From: Oscillospiraceae bacterium
GTDB taxonomy: Bacteria > Bacillota > Clostridia > Oscillospirales > Ruminococcaceae
NCBI GenBank assembly: GCA_009778065.1
Contig: WRKM01000004.1
Location: forward strand, 1 to 64,000
Direction of reading: 5' to 3'
DNA length: 64,000 nucleotides
Shown here: in pieces, positions 53,992 to 62,537 of the stretch
Layout of the letters: every line of letters starts with the position of its first letter
How positions within the stretch are numbered: position 1 is the stretch's first letter
Program-made: the position numbers and the translations under genes
Notes under the pieces: model-generated
Seen by the model: the letters and a program-made list of their open reading frames with translations, nothing else
The model's database searches: none
Told to the model about the DNA's origin: nothing

Positions 53992-54047
53992 GTAAGGAGG
54001 ATACCCGAAGAATTGGCGAATTTAATTTTTTGATATGGAGGCTCATC

Positions 54048-54710
54048 ATGAATTATAAAAAAGAACAACTCGAAGAAGCCCACATCGCGCTTTTATCAAC
54101 GCTCAAGAAATGCGAGAAAATCGACACGTCTACTTTCGGCAAATCGCAGAAGACGTTGCTTGAGCGACGAATCAGAGCGTTACGGTTGGCTTTGGAATTG
54201 ATAGAGAAAGAAAGAGGTGATAACACTCATAAAGCGTTTTCAGCTTTATATGGAGATAACCCGCAAATACTTATATTAGGAACATTCCCGTCTGTAAAAT
54301 CACGGGAAAGCAACGGATATTACGGCAATCCCCAAAACCAATTCTGGCGTATAATCGCTGAGATTTTTAGCGAGAAAATTGATTTCGATGATTACGAGCA
54401 AAAGAAAGCGATGATTTTCAAACATGGAATAGCTTTATGGGATACATTGATAAGCTGTGAAATAAAAGGTTCGGCAGATACGAACATAAAAAACGAAGTC
54501 GGTAACACAGAAATCCCTGTATTTGTGAAATATTTCAATATAAATAAAGTGTTGTTTAACAGCAAAAAAGCATTTAATTTTTATTGCAGATATAACGGTC
54601 TTGAAAGCCTGAAAGATATTGAATATCACATTATGCCCTCAACAAGTTCCGCTTATGCAGGAATGAATTTCAAGGAGAAGGTTTCTGTGTGGAGAGAAAA
54701 ATTAACGTAG
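54048..54710 (+). CDS. Small N-terminal domain fused to a DNA-deoxyinosine/uracil glycosylase-like domain
   Basis: LILGTFPSVKSRESNGYYGNPQNQFWRII...IALWDTL...MPSTSSAYAGMNFKEKVSVWREKL. Confidence 0.75.
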   Translation: MNYKKEQLEEAHIALLSTLKKCEKIDTSTFGKSQKTLLERRIRALRLALELIEKERGDNTHKAFSALYGDNPQILILGTFPSVKSRESNGYYGNPQNQFWRIIAEIFSEKIDFDDYEQKKAMIFKHGIALWDTLISCEIKGSADTNIKNEVGNTEIPVFVKYFNINKVLFNSKKAFNFYCRYNGLESLKDIEYHIMPSTSSAYAGMNFKEKVSVWREKLT

Positions 54711-54789
54711 CGATTTACCCGCTAAACAAAAGCCCCTTTGTCAACAGCAATAATTCATTAACAGCGGGGGAAAAGAGAAAGGAATCACT

Positions 54790-54885
54790 ATGAACCAAAA
54801 CCACGAAATCTATTTATTCGGTATGGTTACTAAAACTAACGGCTTTGCAACCCTATGTTGCGAAAATGCAAATGCAGGTTGGTAG
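54790..54885 (+). pseudogene. Short gene scar, possibly PfkB-kinase 5' end (MNQNHEIYLFGMVTKTNGF)
   Basis: SD and ATG present but frame stops after 31 codons; start resembles carbohydrate kinase N-termini. Confidence 0.35.
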
Positions 54886-54947
54886 AACGCAACTTAATTT
54901 TTGGGATATAATAAAATTACCAAATTTATAAAAAGGAGTTTTTTATT

Positions 54948-55490
54948 ATGAGTTTTTCTGAAAATCTTAAAAAAATAAGAATGGAAAAAAATCTTTCACA
55001 AGAACAATTGGCGGAAATGACAGGCGTGTCAAGGCAGGCGGTTTCCAAATGGGAACAGGGCAACGGTTATCCCGAAACTGAAAAATTAATTAATATTGCA
55101 AAAACATTAGACGTATCGTTGGACACATTGTTGCTTGACAAATTATGCGTTAAAGAGACTAAAGAGCAAAATCAACCTTTTTATACCGGAGAAAGAAGAA
55201 TCACTATCCGGTCCGGCGAAACTATGTCCTCTTACTATAAGTTTTCAATTCAAAAAAATTATTTTCCGGGTAAAAACGGACCCAAATACGCTCTTTGCGG
55301 TACAGACAAGAGCGGCTTTTTTGGGGACAACCTCGATTCCTTAGGCTGGTATGCTTCACAGGAAGATGCACAGAAAGAGTTAAGTGAAATATACAAAGCT
55401 ATATTGGACGGAGAATCGGTGTATGAGATTAAATATCATGCAAAAGTAAAGGTTAAAGCATTTGGTGTATTTCTTGATAACGAAGAATAG
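54948..55490 (+). CDS. XRE-family helix-turn-helix regulator
   Basis: LKKIRMEKNLSQEQLAEMTGVSRQAVSKWEQGNGYPETEKLI. Confidence 0.9.
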   Translation: MSFSENLKKIRMEKNLSQEQLAEMTGVSRQAVSKWEQGNGYPETEKLINIAKTLDVSLDTLLLDKLCVKETKEQNQPFYTGERRITIRSGETMSSYYKFSIQKNYFPGKNGPKYALCGTDKSGFFGDNLDSLGWYASQEDAQKELSEIYKAILDGESVYEIKYHAKVKVKAFGVFLDNEE

Positions 55491-55503
55491 GAGGATATAA
55501 ACT

Positions 55504-55692
55504 ATGTCAAACTGTAAAGAAAACAAATCAATGAAATGCCCGTGTACATATTCATGTTCACGGCGCGGCAAATGTTGCGAATGTGTAGCATATCACACAG
55601 GTTCGGGCGAGTTCCCCGCTTGCTTTTTCTCGGAAGCGGTAGAACGGCAATACGACCGCAGTTTTGCGGCGTTGGTTAAGGATAGGAAGTAG
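55504..55692 (+). CDS. DUF6485-like Cys-rich small protein
   Basis: CPCTYSCSRRGKCCECVAYHTGSGEFPACFF. Confidence 0.7.
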   Translation: MSNCKENKSMKCPCTYSCSRRGKCCECVAYHTGSGEFPACFFSEAVERQYDRSFAALVKDRK

Positions 55693-55699
55693 GTTTATC

Positions 55700-55945
55700 A
55701 TGCCTAAAAACCACGAAAAACCCTTGGCGATGTCAATGCACCGTCAACCATCGCAACTCGAAAAGAATTAATAAACTACTGCTTGACATTCCCCGCCGCC
55801 TATGAGGATTGCCCATTCGAGAGCGACTCAGCCATTCCGATAACGGAAAGTGGGTACTCATACGGCACAGGGCGAACAGAAAAGGCTTCGCTCACATTTA
55901 TGAGCGAAACGGCAAACTCTGTATAAATCTGAAATGCGAACCGCA
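55700..55945 (+). pseudogene. Chimeric scar: Imm5-like 5' end joined to MmcQ/YjbR 5' portion
   Basis: ATGCCTAAAAA-CACGAAAAACCCTTGGCGATGTCAATGCACCGTCAACCATCGCA parallels 52348 onward, then KELINYCLTFPAAYEDCPF...KWVLIRHRANRKGFAHIYERNGKLCINLKCEP parallels 58356 onward. Confidence 0.75.
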
Positions 55946-55976
55946 CGAACAAATAAACGCGAAAGGGGTGACCGCA

Positions 55977-57287
55977 ATGCTATTTAATTTTCCCGAAGAA
56001 CGTAACCGAATCGAATACAAATCTCAAGTACCGGACGATTTTGAGGAAACCGTAGTGGCGTTACTCAACTATTCCGAGGGCGGCGAGATATACGTTGGCA
56101 TTGACGATAAGGCGAAAGCCATTGTCGGCGTGGAAAATCTCGACCTTGTCCAGAGGCAGATTACCGACAGAATCAAGAACAACATTCGACCGCACACGCT
56201 CGGTCTGTTTGATATTCTTATAGAAAAGATTGACAGCGTTGGGGTCATTAAGGTTGTCGTTTCCAGCGGCATTGACAAGCCGTATTATTTACGTAGAAAA
56301 GGAATGTCCCCGGAGGGCTGTTTTATCCGCATTGGCAGTTCCAACCAACATATGACCAAAGAGCAAATAGAAGCGATGTACGCCAAGCGCATACCGCTTC
56401 ACCTGAGCAATATGCGTTCTCCAAGGCAAAATCTCGCATTCAAGCAGCTTGAGATTTACTATTCCGAGCAGAAGCTGAAATTCAACGATGAATTCTTAGC
56501 CTCGTTGGACTTGCTTGACAATGGCGGGCGGTTCAATTACGCCGCCTATCTTTTGGCGGACGAAAACGGTGTGTCAATCAAGGTTGCTAAATATGCGGGA
56601 ACGACAAAAGTAGACTTGGTTGAAAATGAGGAATACGGTTATCGTTGCCTTATTACGGCGACGAATCGCGTTTTGGAAAAACTCCGAGTGGAGAACAAGA
56701 CGTTTGCGAAAGTTACTGCCCAAAAAAGACTTGAGCGGCAGATGGTTGACGAACTCGCTCTGAAAGAAGCCGTCATCAACGCTATCGTCCATAACGACTA
56801 CAGCCGTGAAGTGCCTCCGGTGGTGGAAATTTTCTCCGACAGAATCACCATCACATCCTATGGCGGATTGCCGCAGGGACTCAGCCGCGAGAACTTTTTC
56901 CGTTGCCGCTCCATGCCGCGTAACCGTGAACTTATGAGGGTATTTAAGGATGTCGACCTCGTGGAGCAGCTCGGCTCCGGTATGAGCCGAATTCTTGATG
57001 TTTACGACCAGTCGATTTTTACCTTCGAAGACAATTTTTTGATTGTGTCATTTCCGTTCGCAGAAGGTTTTACGTTGCCACATGGCAATGTAAATGGCAA
57101 CGGAACTGAAGAGGTAATTTTGAATTGCGTCCGGCAAAACCCAAAATTCACATTAGAAAAAATTGCCGAGAATACCGGTTTCTCAAAGCGAACAGTGTCT
57201 CGACAAATGAAAACGCTCCAAGAAGCCGGCATTATCCGGCGAGTAGGCTCATCTAAAACCGGGTATTGGGAATTTATTCAGGAGTGA
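55977..57287 (+). CDS. AlbA_2/Schlafen-like ATP-binding transcriptional regulator
   Basis: EERNRIEYKSQVPDDFEETVVALLNYSEGGEIYVGIDD...NAIVHNDY...EQLGSGMSRIL; C-terminal wHTH. Start 55977 after GAAAGGGGTGA; the longer ORF includes the MmcQ scar. Confidence 0.85.
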   Translation: MLFNFPEERNRIEYKSQVPDDFEETVVALLNYSEGGEIYVGIDDKAKAIVGVENLDLVQRQITDRIKNNIRPHTLGLFDILIEKIDSVGVIKVVVSSGIDKPYYLRRKGMSPEGCFIRIGSSNQHMTKEQIEAMYAKRIPLHLSNMRSPRQNLAFKQLEIYYSEQKLKFNDEFLASLDLLDNGGRFNYAAYLLADENGVSIKVAKYAGTTKVDLVENEEYGYRCLITATNRVLEKLRVENKTFAKVTAQKRLERQMVDELALKEAVINAIVHNDYSREVPPVVEIFSDRITITSYGGLPQGLSRENFFRCRSMPRNRELMRVFKDVDLVEQLGSGMSRILDVYDQSIFTFEDNFLIVSFPFAEGFTLPHGNVNGNGTEEVILNCVRQNPKFTLEKIAENTGFSKRTVSRQMKTLQEAGIIRRVGSSKTGYWEFIQE

Positions 57288-57342
57288 GAACAAAAATCGC
57301 TGCTGTGTTTTTCGTTTTGTGGCGACCGAAAGGCGGTGCGGT

Positions 57343-57496
57343 TTGACGCGCCAAGAGCTTATAGACTACTGTTTAACATACCCTGCCGCCTACGAGGACT
57401 ACCCGTCCGATAATGACTCCGCTAATTCCGATGTTGAAACGGCAGGTTGAGATGAATTACGAACTTGTGAAACCGAAATTGGAAAGAAGGAAGTAA
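57343..57496 (+). pseudogene. MmcQ/YjbR remnant with internal deletion
   Basis: TRQELIDYCLTYPAAYEDYPSDNDSANSD then frame change to LKRQVEMNYELVKPKLERRK*. Confidence 0.8.
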
Positions 57497-57500
57497 AAAC

Positions 57501-58145
57501 ATGAACTATAAAAAAGTATCATTGGAAAACTGGAAGCGCGGCGAAATTTTCAAGCATTTTATTGAAAATCTACGCTGTGTGATTAATATTACTGCTGATA
57601 TAAATGTGAGTAGTTTAAGAGGGTTCTGCAAGTCCGAAAATTATAGGTTTTATCCTACTTTTATTTATATTGTGACAAAGGTAATTAACAGTCGCGATGA
57701 ATTTAAAATGGGGTATGATGAAGACGGAGATTTAATTTTATGGGACGAGGTTTTTCCGTTGTATACAGTGTTCAATTCCGAGAGCGAAATGCTAACTCGT
57801 TTAGTCACTGCGTATTCGTCCGATTTTCAAACTTTTTACGGGCAAATTATTGATGACATGGAAAAACAAAAAAGCAATTGCGATATTCAATTTCCTCAAA
57901 AAGAGCGAAATGTTTTTGACGTTTCGTGCTTGCCTTGGTTACATTATAAATCCTGTGACCTGCACGTTTTTGACAGCGGAACATACTTGGCACCTTTCGT
58001 AAGTTGGGGAAAATATGAGAAACAAAACGGTGAGTATAAAATGCCTCTTACCATGCAGATTCACCATGCAGTCGCCGATGGATTCCACATTTCGAGATTT
58101 TTTGAGGATGTGCAATTTCAAATTGAGTGTTTTAAAGGGGGGTAA
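57501..58145 (+). CDS. Type A chloramphenicol acetyltransferase-like protein
   Basis: YPTFIYIVTKVINSRDEFKMGYDEDGDLILWDEV...TMQIHHAVADGFHISRFFEDVQ (HHxxxDGFH active site). Confidence 0.85.
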   Translation: MNYKKVSLENWKRGEIFKHFIENLRCVINITADINVSSLRGFCKSENYRFYPTFIYIVTKVINSRDEFKMGYDEDGDLILWDEVFPLYTVFNSESEMLTRLVTAYSSDFQTFYGQIIDDMEKQKSNCDIQFPQKERNVFDVSCLPWLHYKSCDLHVFDSGTYLAPFVSWGKYEKQNGEYKMPLTMQIHHAVADGFHISRFFEDVQFQIECFKGG

Positions 58146-58223
58146 GTTTGAAAGAACCGGTGCAAATCGGGGAAACCGAAACTTTCAAACAGCACATTCG
58201 TGAAGAAAGGACATGCTAAAAAT

Positions 58224-58351
58224 ATGAAATTTAAATCAAAAGTTGACTGGTGGATGCACATTTGTTTGGTGCGGCTTATATTTCGCCGCAAAATAAACAA
58301 GAATTTTTACGATTGCTACAAGAAAAATTATTAGAAAAGGAACGATTCTAA
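58224..58351 (+). pseudogene. Remnant of a PH-domain membrane protein paralogous to 47420
   Basis: MKFKSKVDWWMHICL then, out of frame, AAYISPQNKQEFLRLLQEKLLEKERF*; cf. MKFKSKVDWWIHIAF and VVYISPKEKQEFLRLLEEKRR. Confidence 0.8.
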
Positions 58352-58355
58352 CTCT

Positions 58356-58721
58356 ATGAACCGACAAGAACTAATTAACCACTGCCTGACATTCCCCGCC
58401 GCCTACGAGGACTACCCATTCGACAACGACTCCGCACATTCCGATGACGGAAAGTGGTTGCTCATGCGGCACAGGGCGAACAGAAAAGGTTTTGCTCACA
58501 TTTATGAGCGAAACGGTAAGTTGTGCATAAATCTAAAATGTGAACCGCTTGAAGCCGATTTTCTGCGGAAAGCGTTCAAGGACGTAACTCCGGGTTGGCA
58601 CATGAATAAAACTCATTGGAACACGGTTTATTTGAACGGTGATGTTTCTGATGATGAGTTGAAACGACAGATTGAGATGAGTTACGAACTCGTGAAACCG
58701 AAAGCGAGGAAACAAAAATGA
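58356..58721 (+). CDS. MmcQ/YjbR family DNA-binding protein
   Basis: LINHCLTFPAAYEDYPFDNDSAHSDDGKWLLMRHRANRKGFAHIYERNGKLCINLKCEP...TPGWHMNKTHWNTVYLNGDVSDDELKRQIEMSYELVKPK. Confidence 0.88.
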   Translation: MNRQELINHCLTFPAAYEDYPFDNDSAHSDDGKWLLMRHRANRKGFAHIYERNGKLCINLKCEPLEADFLRKAFKDVTPGWHMNKTHWNTVYLNGDVSDDELKRQIEMSYELVKPKARKQK

Positions 58722-58770
58722 TTAATTTAGACCATGTTGACAGCGGTAAGAAATGAAAAATTATTTTTAA

Positions 58771-58792
58771 ATATGACATACTATTGTCATAT
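58771..58792. promoter_or_regulatory. Palindrome ATATGACA-N6-TGTCATAT upstream of PNPOx gene
   Basis: 8-bp perfect arms; same geometry at 61704-61720. Confidence 0.6.
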
Positions 58793-58829
58793 ATCCCGTG
58801 TTATGATGAGAAGAAAAAGGAGTCTTGAC

Positions 58830-59258
58830 ATGGAAAAATTCATTACGAAAGCAAGCGAAATTATCAAGGAAAGAACGGCATCAGGCGAATATAAAAATCA
58901 ATATTGCGTTCTCGCGCAGGAGGATTTGGACGGTTGCTTGACCGCCGCTGTTATCACACCGTCTAAGTCGGAAGGTATTAGGCAACTCACATTTTGCTCA
59001 GGCACCCTGAGCAATTGGGCGAAACGCGCCGAGCGTGACAACCGCGCCGCAGTCTGCTTTTCGTCCGAGGAGTACAGCATAACTTTAAGAGGAAAACTTG
59101 AAGTTTTAACCGATGATGCAAGTAAGCGGGAAAACTGGTATAGTGGCTTGGAAAACCACTTTTCAGGTGCAGACGACCCGAATTATTGCGTGTTACGGTT
59201 TACCACCGAGAAGTACAAGTTGTTTGTCGATTGGGAAGAAACAGAGGGGTGTTTGTAA
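58830..59258 (+). CDS. Pyridoxamine 5'-phosphate oxidase family protein
   Basis: CVLAQEDLDGCLTAAVITPSKSEGIRQLTFCSGTLSNWAKRAERDNRAAVCF; AAAAAGGAG SD supports ATG 58830. Confidence 0.8.
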   Translation: MEKFITKASEIIKERTASGEYKNQYCVLAQEDLDGCLTAAVITPSKSEGIRQLTFCSGTLSNWAKRAERDNRAAVCFSSEEYSITLRGKLEVLTDDASKRENWYSGLENHFSGADDPNYCVLRFTTEKYKLFVDWEETEGCL

Positions 59259-59261
59259 AAA

Positions 59262-59753
59262 ATGCAAAACGAGAAAAAAGCCTTAGTTATCATCGACATT
59301 CAAAACGACATCACTAAAAATTACAAAGAAATCATAGACAATATTAACAAGGCTGTCGATTGGGCGGTCGCTCAAAATATTCATGTCGTTTATATTCGGC
59401 ATGAGAATTTATCAGCAGGTACAAGGACTTTTAAACCCAATACCAAAGGGGTTGAATTGGTTTCGGATATGAAGATAGTGTCAGAAAATATTTTCACAAA
59501 ATCCAAAACAAACGCTTTAACAAGTGAGGAATTTGCGGACTTTATCGGTAAAAATGAAATCTGTGACTTCTATATAGCGGGAGCGGATGCTGTCGCTTGT
59601 GTTAAATCGACCTGCTACAACTTGCGTAAATCGGATTATGGCGTTACTGTTTTATCGGATTGTATTACGAGTTATGATAAGAGGAAAATTGACGAAATGT
59701 TGCGTTATTATGCAAGTAAGGGTTGCAAAATAGTTAGTGTTGATGTGCTGTGA
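59262..59753 (+). CDS. Isochorismatase-family cysteine hydrolase
   Basis: ALVIIDIQNDI; YIAGADAVACVKSTCYNLRKSDYGVTVLSDCITS. Confidence 0.88.
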   Translation: MQNEKKALVIIDIQNDITKNYKEIIDNINKAVDWAVAQNIHVVYIRHENLSAGTRTFKPNTKGVELVSDMKIVSENIFTKSKTNALTSEEFADFIGKNEICDFYIAGADAVACVKSTCYNLRKSDYGVTVLSDCITSYDKRKIDEMLRYYASKGCKIVSVDVL

Positions 59754-59779
59754 TTTCAGAAAGTATGTGAGGCGAAAAA

Positions 59780-60412
59780 ATGCCGATTGATTTCAAGAAA
59801 ACTCGCAAAGACCTCTACCAACCTAAAACCACTCCGGCTGTCATTGACGTGCCGGAGATGGTGTTCATTATGGTGGACGGCACGGGCAACCCGAATGTCA
59901 GTGAAGAATACAAATCTGCGTTAGAAATTCTTTACGGACTTTCGTACACGATTAAAATGAGCAACAAATCTGTTATGGAATATGTCGTACCGCCGCTTGA
60001 GGGGTTGTGGTGGCTGAATGACAGCTCTGAGGAGTGGTACAAGGATAAGGGCAAATACTGTTGGACTGCGATGATTCGGCAGCCGGATTTTATTACTACT
60101 GATATTTTTGAAGCGGCAAAGGCGAAACTTGACACGAAAAAGCCGCAACTTGACATATCTAAAGCGAGGCTCGAAAAGTTTACAGAGGGGCTTTGCGTTC
60201 AAGCAATGCACATAGGTTCGTATGACGATGAACCTCGCACAAACGCTGTAATCATGCAGTTTATCGCCGAAAATAACTATGTCAGCGACATAAGCGATAA
60301 CCGCCAGCCCGGCTCGGGTCGTCGGCATCATGAAATTTATCTGAACGACCCACGCAAAACCGCACCGGAGAAGCTGAAAACTATAATTCGTGTTCCGGTT
60401 AAAAATCAATGA
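59780..60412 (+). CDS. GyrI-like domain protein
   Basis: DFKKTRKDLYQPKTTPAVIDVPEMVFIMVDGTGNPN...GSGRRHHEIYLNDPRKTAPEKLKTIIRVPV. Confidence 0.85.
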   Translation: MPIDFKKTRKDLYQPKTTPAVIDVPEMVFIMVDGTGNPNVSEEYKSALEILYGLSYTIKMSNKSVMEYVVPPLEGLWWLNDSSEEWYKDKGKYCWTAMIRQPDFITTDIFEAAKAKLDTKKPQLDISKARLEKFTEGLCVQAMHIGSYDDEPRTNAVIMQFIAENNYVSDISDNRQPGSGRRHHEIYLNDPRKTAPEKLKTIIRVPVKNQ

Positions 60413-60428
60413 AAGGTATCACAAACAC

Positions 60429-60550
60429 ATGAAATATGAATGGCTCGAATCCCACGCTACGTCCAAAAAAGGCATGTACAAAGAGTAGAAACAGGGCGGT
60501 TTTACAGCAATTTAGAGCGGGTTAAGAGCGAGATTGAGAGGAGAATATAA
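60429..60550 (+). pseudogene. Chimeric scar: 5' end MKYEWLESHATSKKGMYKE joined to a PNPOx 3' end
   Basis: Second frame VETGRFYSNLERVKSEIERRI* parallels AETGRFYSNFKSEDFEV* of 62118-62537. Confidence 0.65.
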
Positions 60551-60552
60551 GT

Positions 60553-60741
60553 ATGAACTGCCCAAACGTAAAAGAATGTTGTTGCCCGAAAGTTGATTGT
60601 CCGAACTTTGGCAAATGCTGTAACTGTGTAGTCAAGCACCGTGAAACTGACAGTTTACCGTTTTGCTTGTTCAAAAACAATGACGGCGATAAAAGTGTGT
60701 CTGCGTATTATCGAAAACTAAAAGAAAGATTTGAGGTATGA
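60553..60741 (+). CDS. DUF6485-like Cys-rich small protein, paralogue of 55504
   Basis: CPNVKECCCPKVDCPNFGKCCNCVVKHRETDSLPFCLF. Confidence 0.7.
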   Translation: MNCPNVKECCCPKVDCPNFGKCCNCVVKHRETDSLPFCLFKNNDGDKSVSAYYRKLKERFEV

Positions 60742-60780
60742 CTTATGAAAAATTTGAAACCGAAAGTGAGGAAACAAAAG

Positions 60781-61568
60781 TGATTAATTTAGACCATGTT
60801 GATAGCGGTAAGAGTTGGGACTTTGGTAAAGTGTCGCATGATTATGCAAAGTACCGCGACATTTATAATGAGCGATTTTTCAAAACGATTCTCAAATACA
60901 ATATAGGAACCGAGGGACAGACTGTTCTCGATTTGGGAACCGGCAGCGGTGTTATTCCGCGGTATATGACGGCTTTAGTACCGAATACAAAGTGGATAGG
61001 CACGGACATTTCAGCAGAACAAATAGAAGCAGCAAAATTATTAACCGACAACCCGAATATTAGTTACCTTGTTTGCCCCGCAAATCAAATTCCGTTTGCT
61101 GAAAACACTTTCAATGCGGTTACTGCTTGTCAGTGTTTTTGGTACTTTCCTGTGGAAACCACTATTCCCGAAATATACCGTGTTTTGAAAAAAGGCGGAA
61201 GATTTGCAATCCTTTCGATGATTGGGCTACCGCGCGAAAGTGAGATTTTAGCGAAATCAGAGGAACTTGTTTTGAAGTATAACCCTAACTGGAACGGCAA
61301 CGATTTTGACAGAGTAAAGCCATGTCCGCCCGACTGGTTAGATGAGAAATTCGCTGTTGTCGATTTGCAGGAATACGTTGAAGATTTAGAATTTACTCGC
61401 GAAAGTTGGTGCGGTCGTATGAGAGCTTGCCGCGGTGTCGGCGCATCTTTGCCGCAGAATTTGATTGAGGAATACGACAAAGAACATTACGAGGCTTTAT
61501 GTAAAATTACCTCTGAAACTTTTACTATTCCGCATCAATGTATTTTTAAGATTTTTGAAAAAATATAA
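60781..61568 (+). CDS. Class I SAM-dependent methyltransferase
   Basis: VLDLGTGSGVIPRYM...TDISAEQIEAAK; GTG 60781 proposed start because the upstream part of the longer ORF is an MmcQ 3' scar. Confidence 0.85.
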
Positions 61569-61589
61569 ATCTAAATGTTTCAATGCAAC

Positions 61590-61689
61590 CGCAAATCAAA
61601 AATATCACATTATGTCATCAACAAGTTCCGCTTATGCAGGAATGAATTTCAAGGAAAAGATTTCTATGTGGCGAAAAGAATTAAAGTAG
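61590..61689 (+). pseudogene. 3' scar of the deoxyinosine-glycosylase-like gene
   Basis: KYHIMSSTSSAYAGMNFKEKISMWRKELK* versus EYHIMPSTSSAYAGMNFKEKVSVWREKLT* at the end of 54048-54710. Confidence 0.85.
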
Positions 61690-61703
61690 CAATACGTATA
61701 AAC

Positions 61704-61720
61704 ATGACATACAGTTGTCA
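61704..61720. promoter_or_regulatory. ATGACA-N6-TGTCA inverted repeat upstream of RidA gene
   Basis: Same arms and spacer length as 58771-58792; TATAAT follows at 61733-61738. Confidence 0.6.
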
Positions 61721-61759
61721 AGTTTATTATGGTATAATGAGAAGAAAAGGAGTTTTACT

Positions 61760-62128
61760 ATGTCAAAAATTGCAAGACGCGATATAAACGAGGAGTGGGC
61801 GCACGCCGGTATTGTAGAAGCGGGAGGTTTTGTTTACACAAGCTATTGCGTAGGTAATCTCGGCGGAACAATCGAGGAACAAATTAACGGAGCATTTAAT
61901 CATTTAGAAGAGAGGTTAAGCAGTGTTGGATTGACCTTGGAATCGGTTGTAAAGTTAGATGCTTTATTCAAAAATATATGGGATATTCCGACAATGGAAA
62001 AAGTAATCAAAGAGAGATTTAACGGGAAATATCCTGCTCGAAAGTCAATTCAAACTGCGTTCGCACATGAAGACTTGTTGTTTCAAGTTGATGCTGTTGC
62101 ATTTAGGGGGGAAGAACATGATGCGTAA
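61760..62128 (+). CDS. RidA/YjgF-family protein
   Basis: EAGGFVYTSYCVGNLGGTIEEQINGAFNHLEERLSSVGLTLESVVKLDALF...RKSIQTAF. Confidence 0.88.
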   Translation: MSKIARRDINEEWAHAGIVEAGGFVYTSYCVGNLGGTIEEQINGAFNHLEERLSSVGLTLESVVKLDALFKNIWDIPTMEKVIKERFNGKYPARKSIQTAFAHEDLLFQVDAVAFRGEEHDA

Positions 62129-62537
62129 TCCCGAACAAACAATCGGAAACTTAATCGACAAGCAGGGTGTGTCGTTCATCGGCTCTGTCGATTCGGACGG
62201 TTTCCCGAATATGAAAGCGATGTTACCGCCGCGAAAACGTGACGGAATCAAGGAATTTTGGTTCTCGACCAACACGTCGTCAATGCGTGTGTCGCAATAT
62301 CGCGAGAATCCGAAAGCCTGTATTTATTTCATGGACAAGCGATTTTTCCGCGGCGTAATGCTGAAAGGCAGGGCGGAAGTTTTGGAGGACAGCGAGTCTA
62401 AAGAGATGATTTGGCGCGAGGGCGACAAGATGTATTATTCCGCAGGAGTGACCGACCCCGATTACTGCGTGTTGAAGTTTACGGCAGAAACAGGGCGGTT
62501 TTACAGCAATTTCAAGAGCGAGGATTTTGAGGTATGA
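62118..62537 (+). CDS. Pyridoxamine 5'-phosphate oxidase family protein
   Basis: RNPEQTIGNLIDKQGVSFIGSVDSDGFPNMKAMLPPRKRDGIKEFWFSTNTSSMRV. Confidence 0.88.
   Translation: MMRNPEQTIGNLIDKQGVSFIGSVDSDGFPNMKAMLPPRKRDGIKEFWFSTNTSSMRVSQYRENPKACIYFMDKRFFRGVMLKGRAEVLEDSESKEMIWREGDKMYYSAGVTDPDYCVLKFTAETGRFYSNFKSEDFEV

Noticed and set aside
55809-55976. N-terminal domain of the ATP-binding protein at 55977
   Set aside because: This stretch matches the MmcQ coding sequence in a truncated copy; a good SD and ATG at 55977 mark the true gene.
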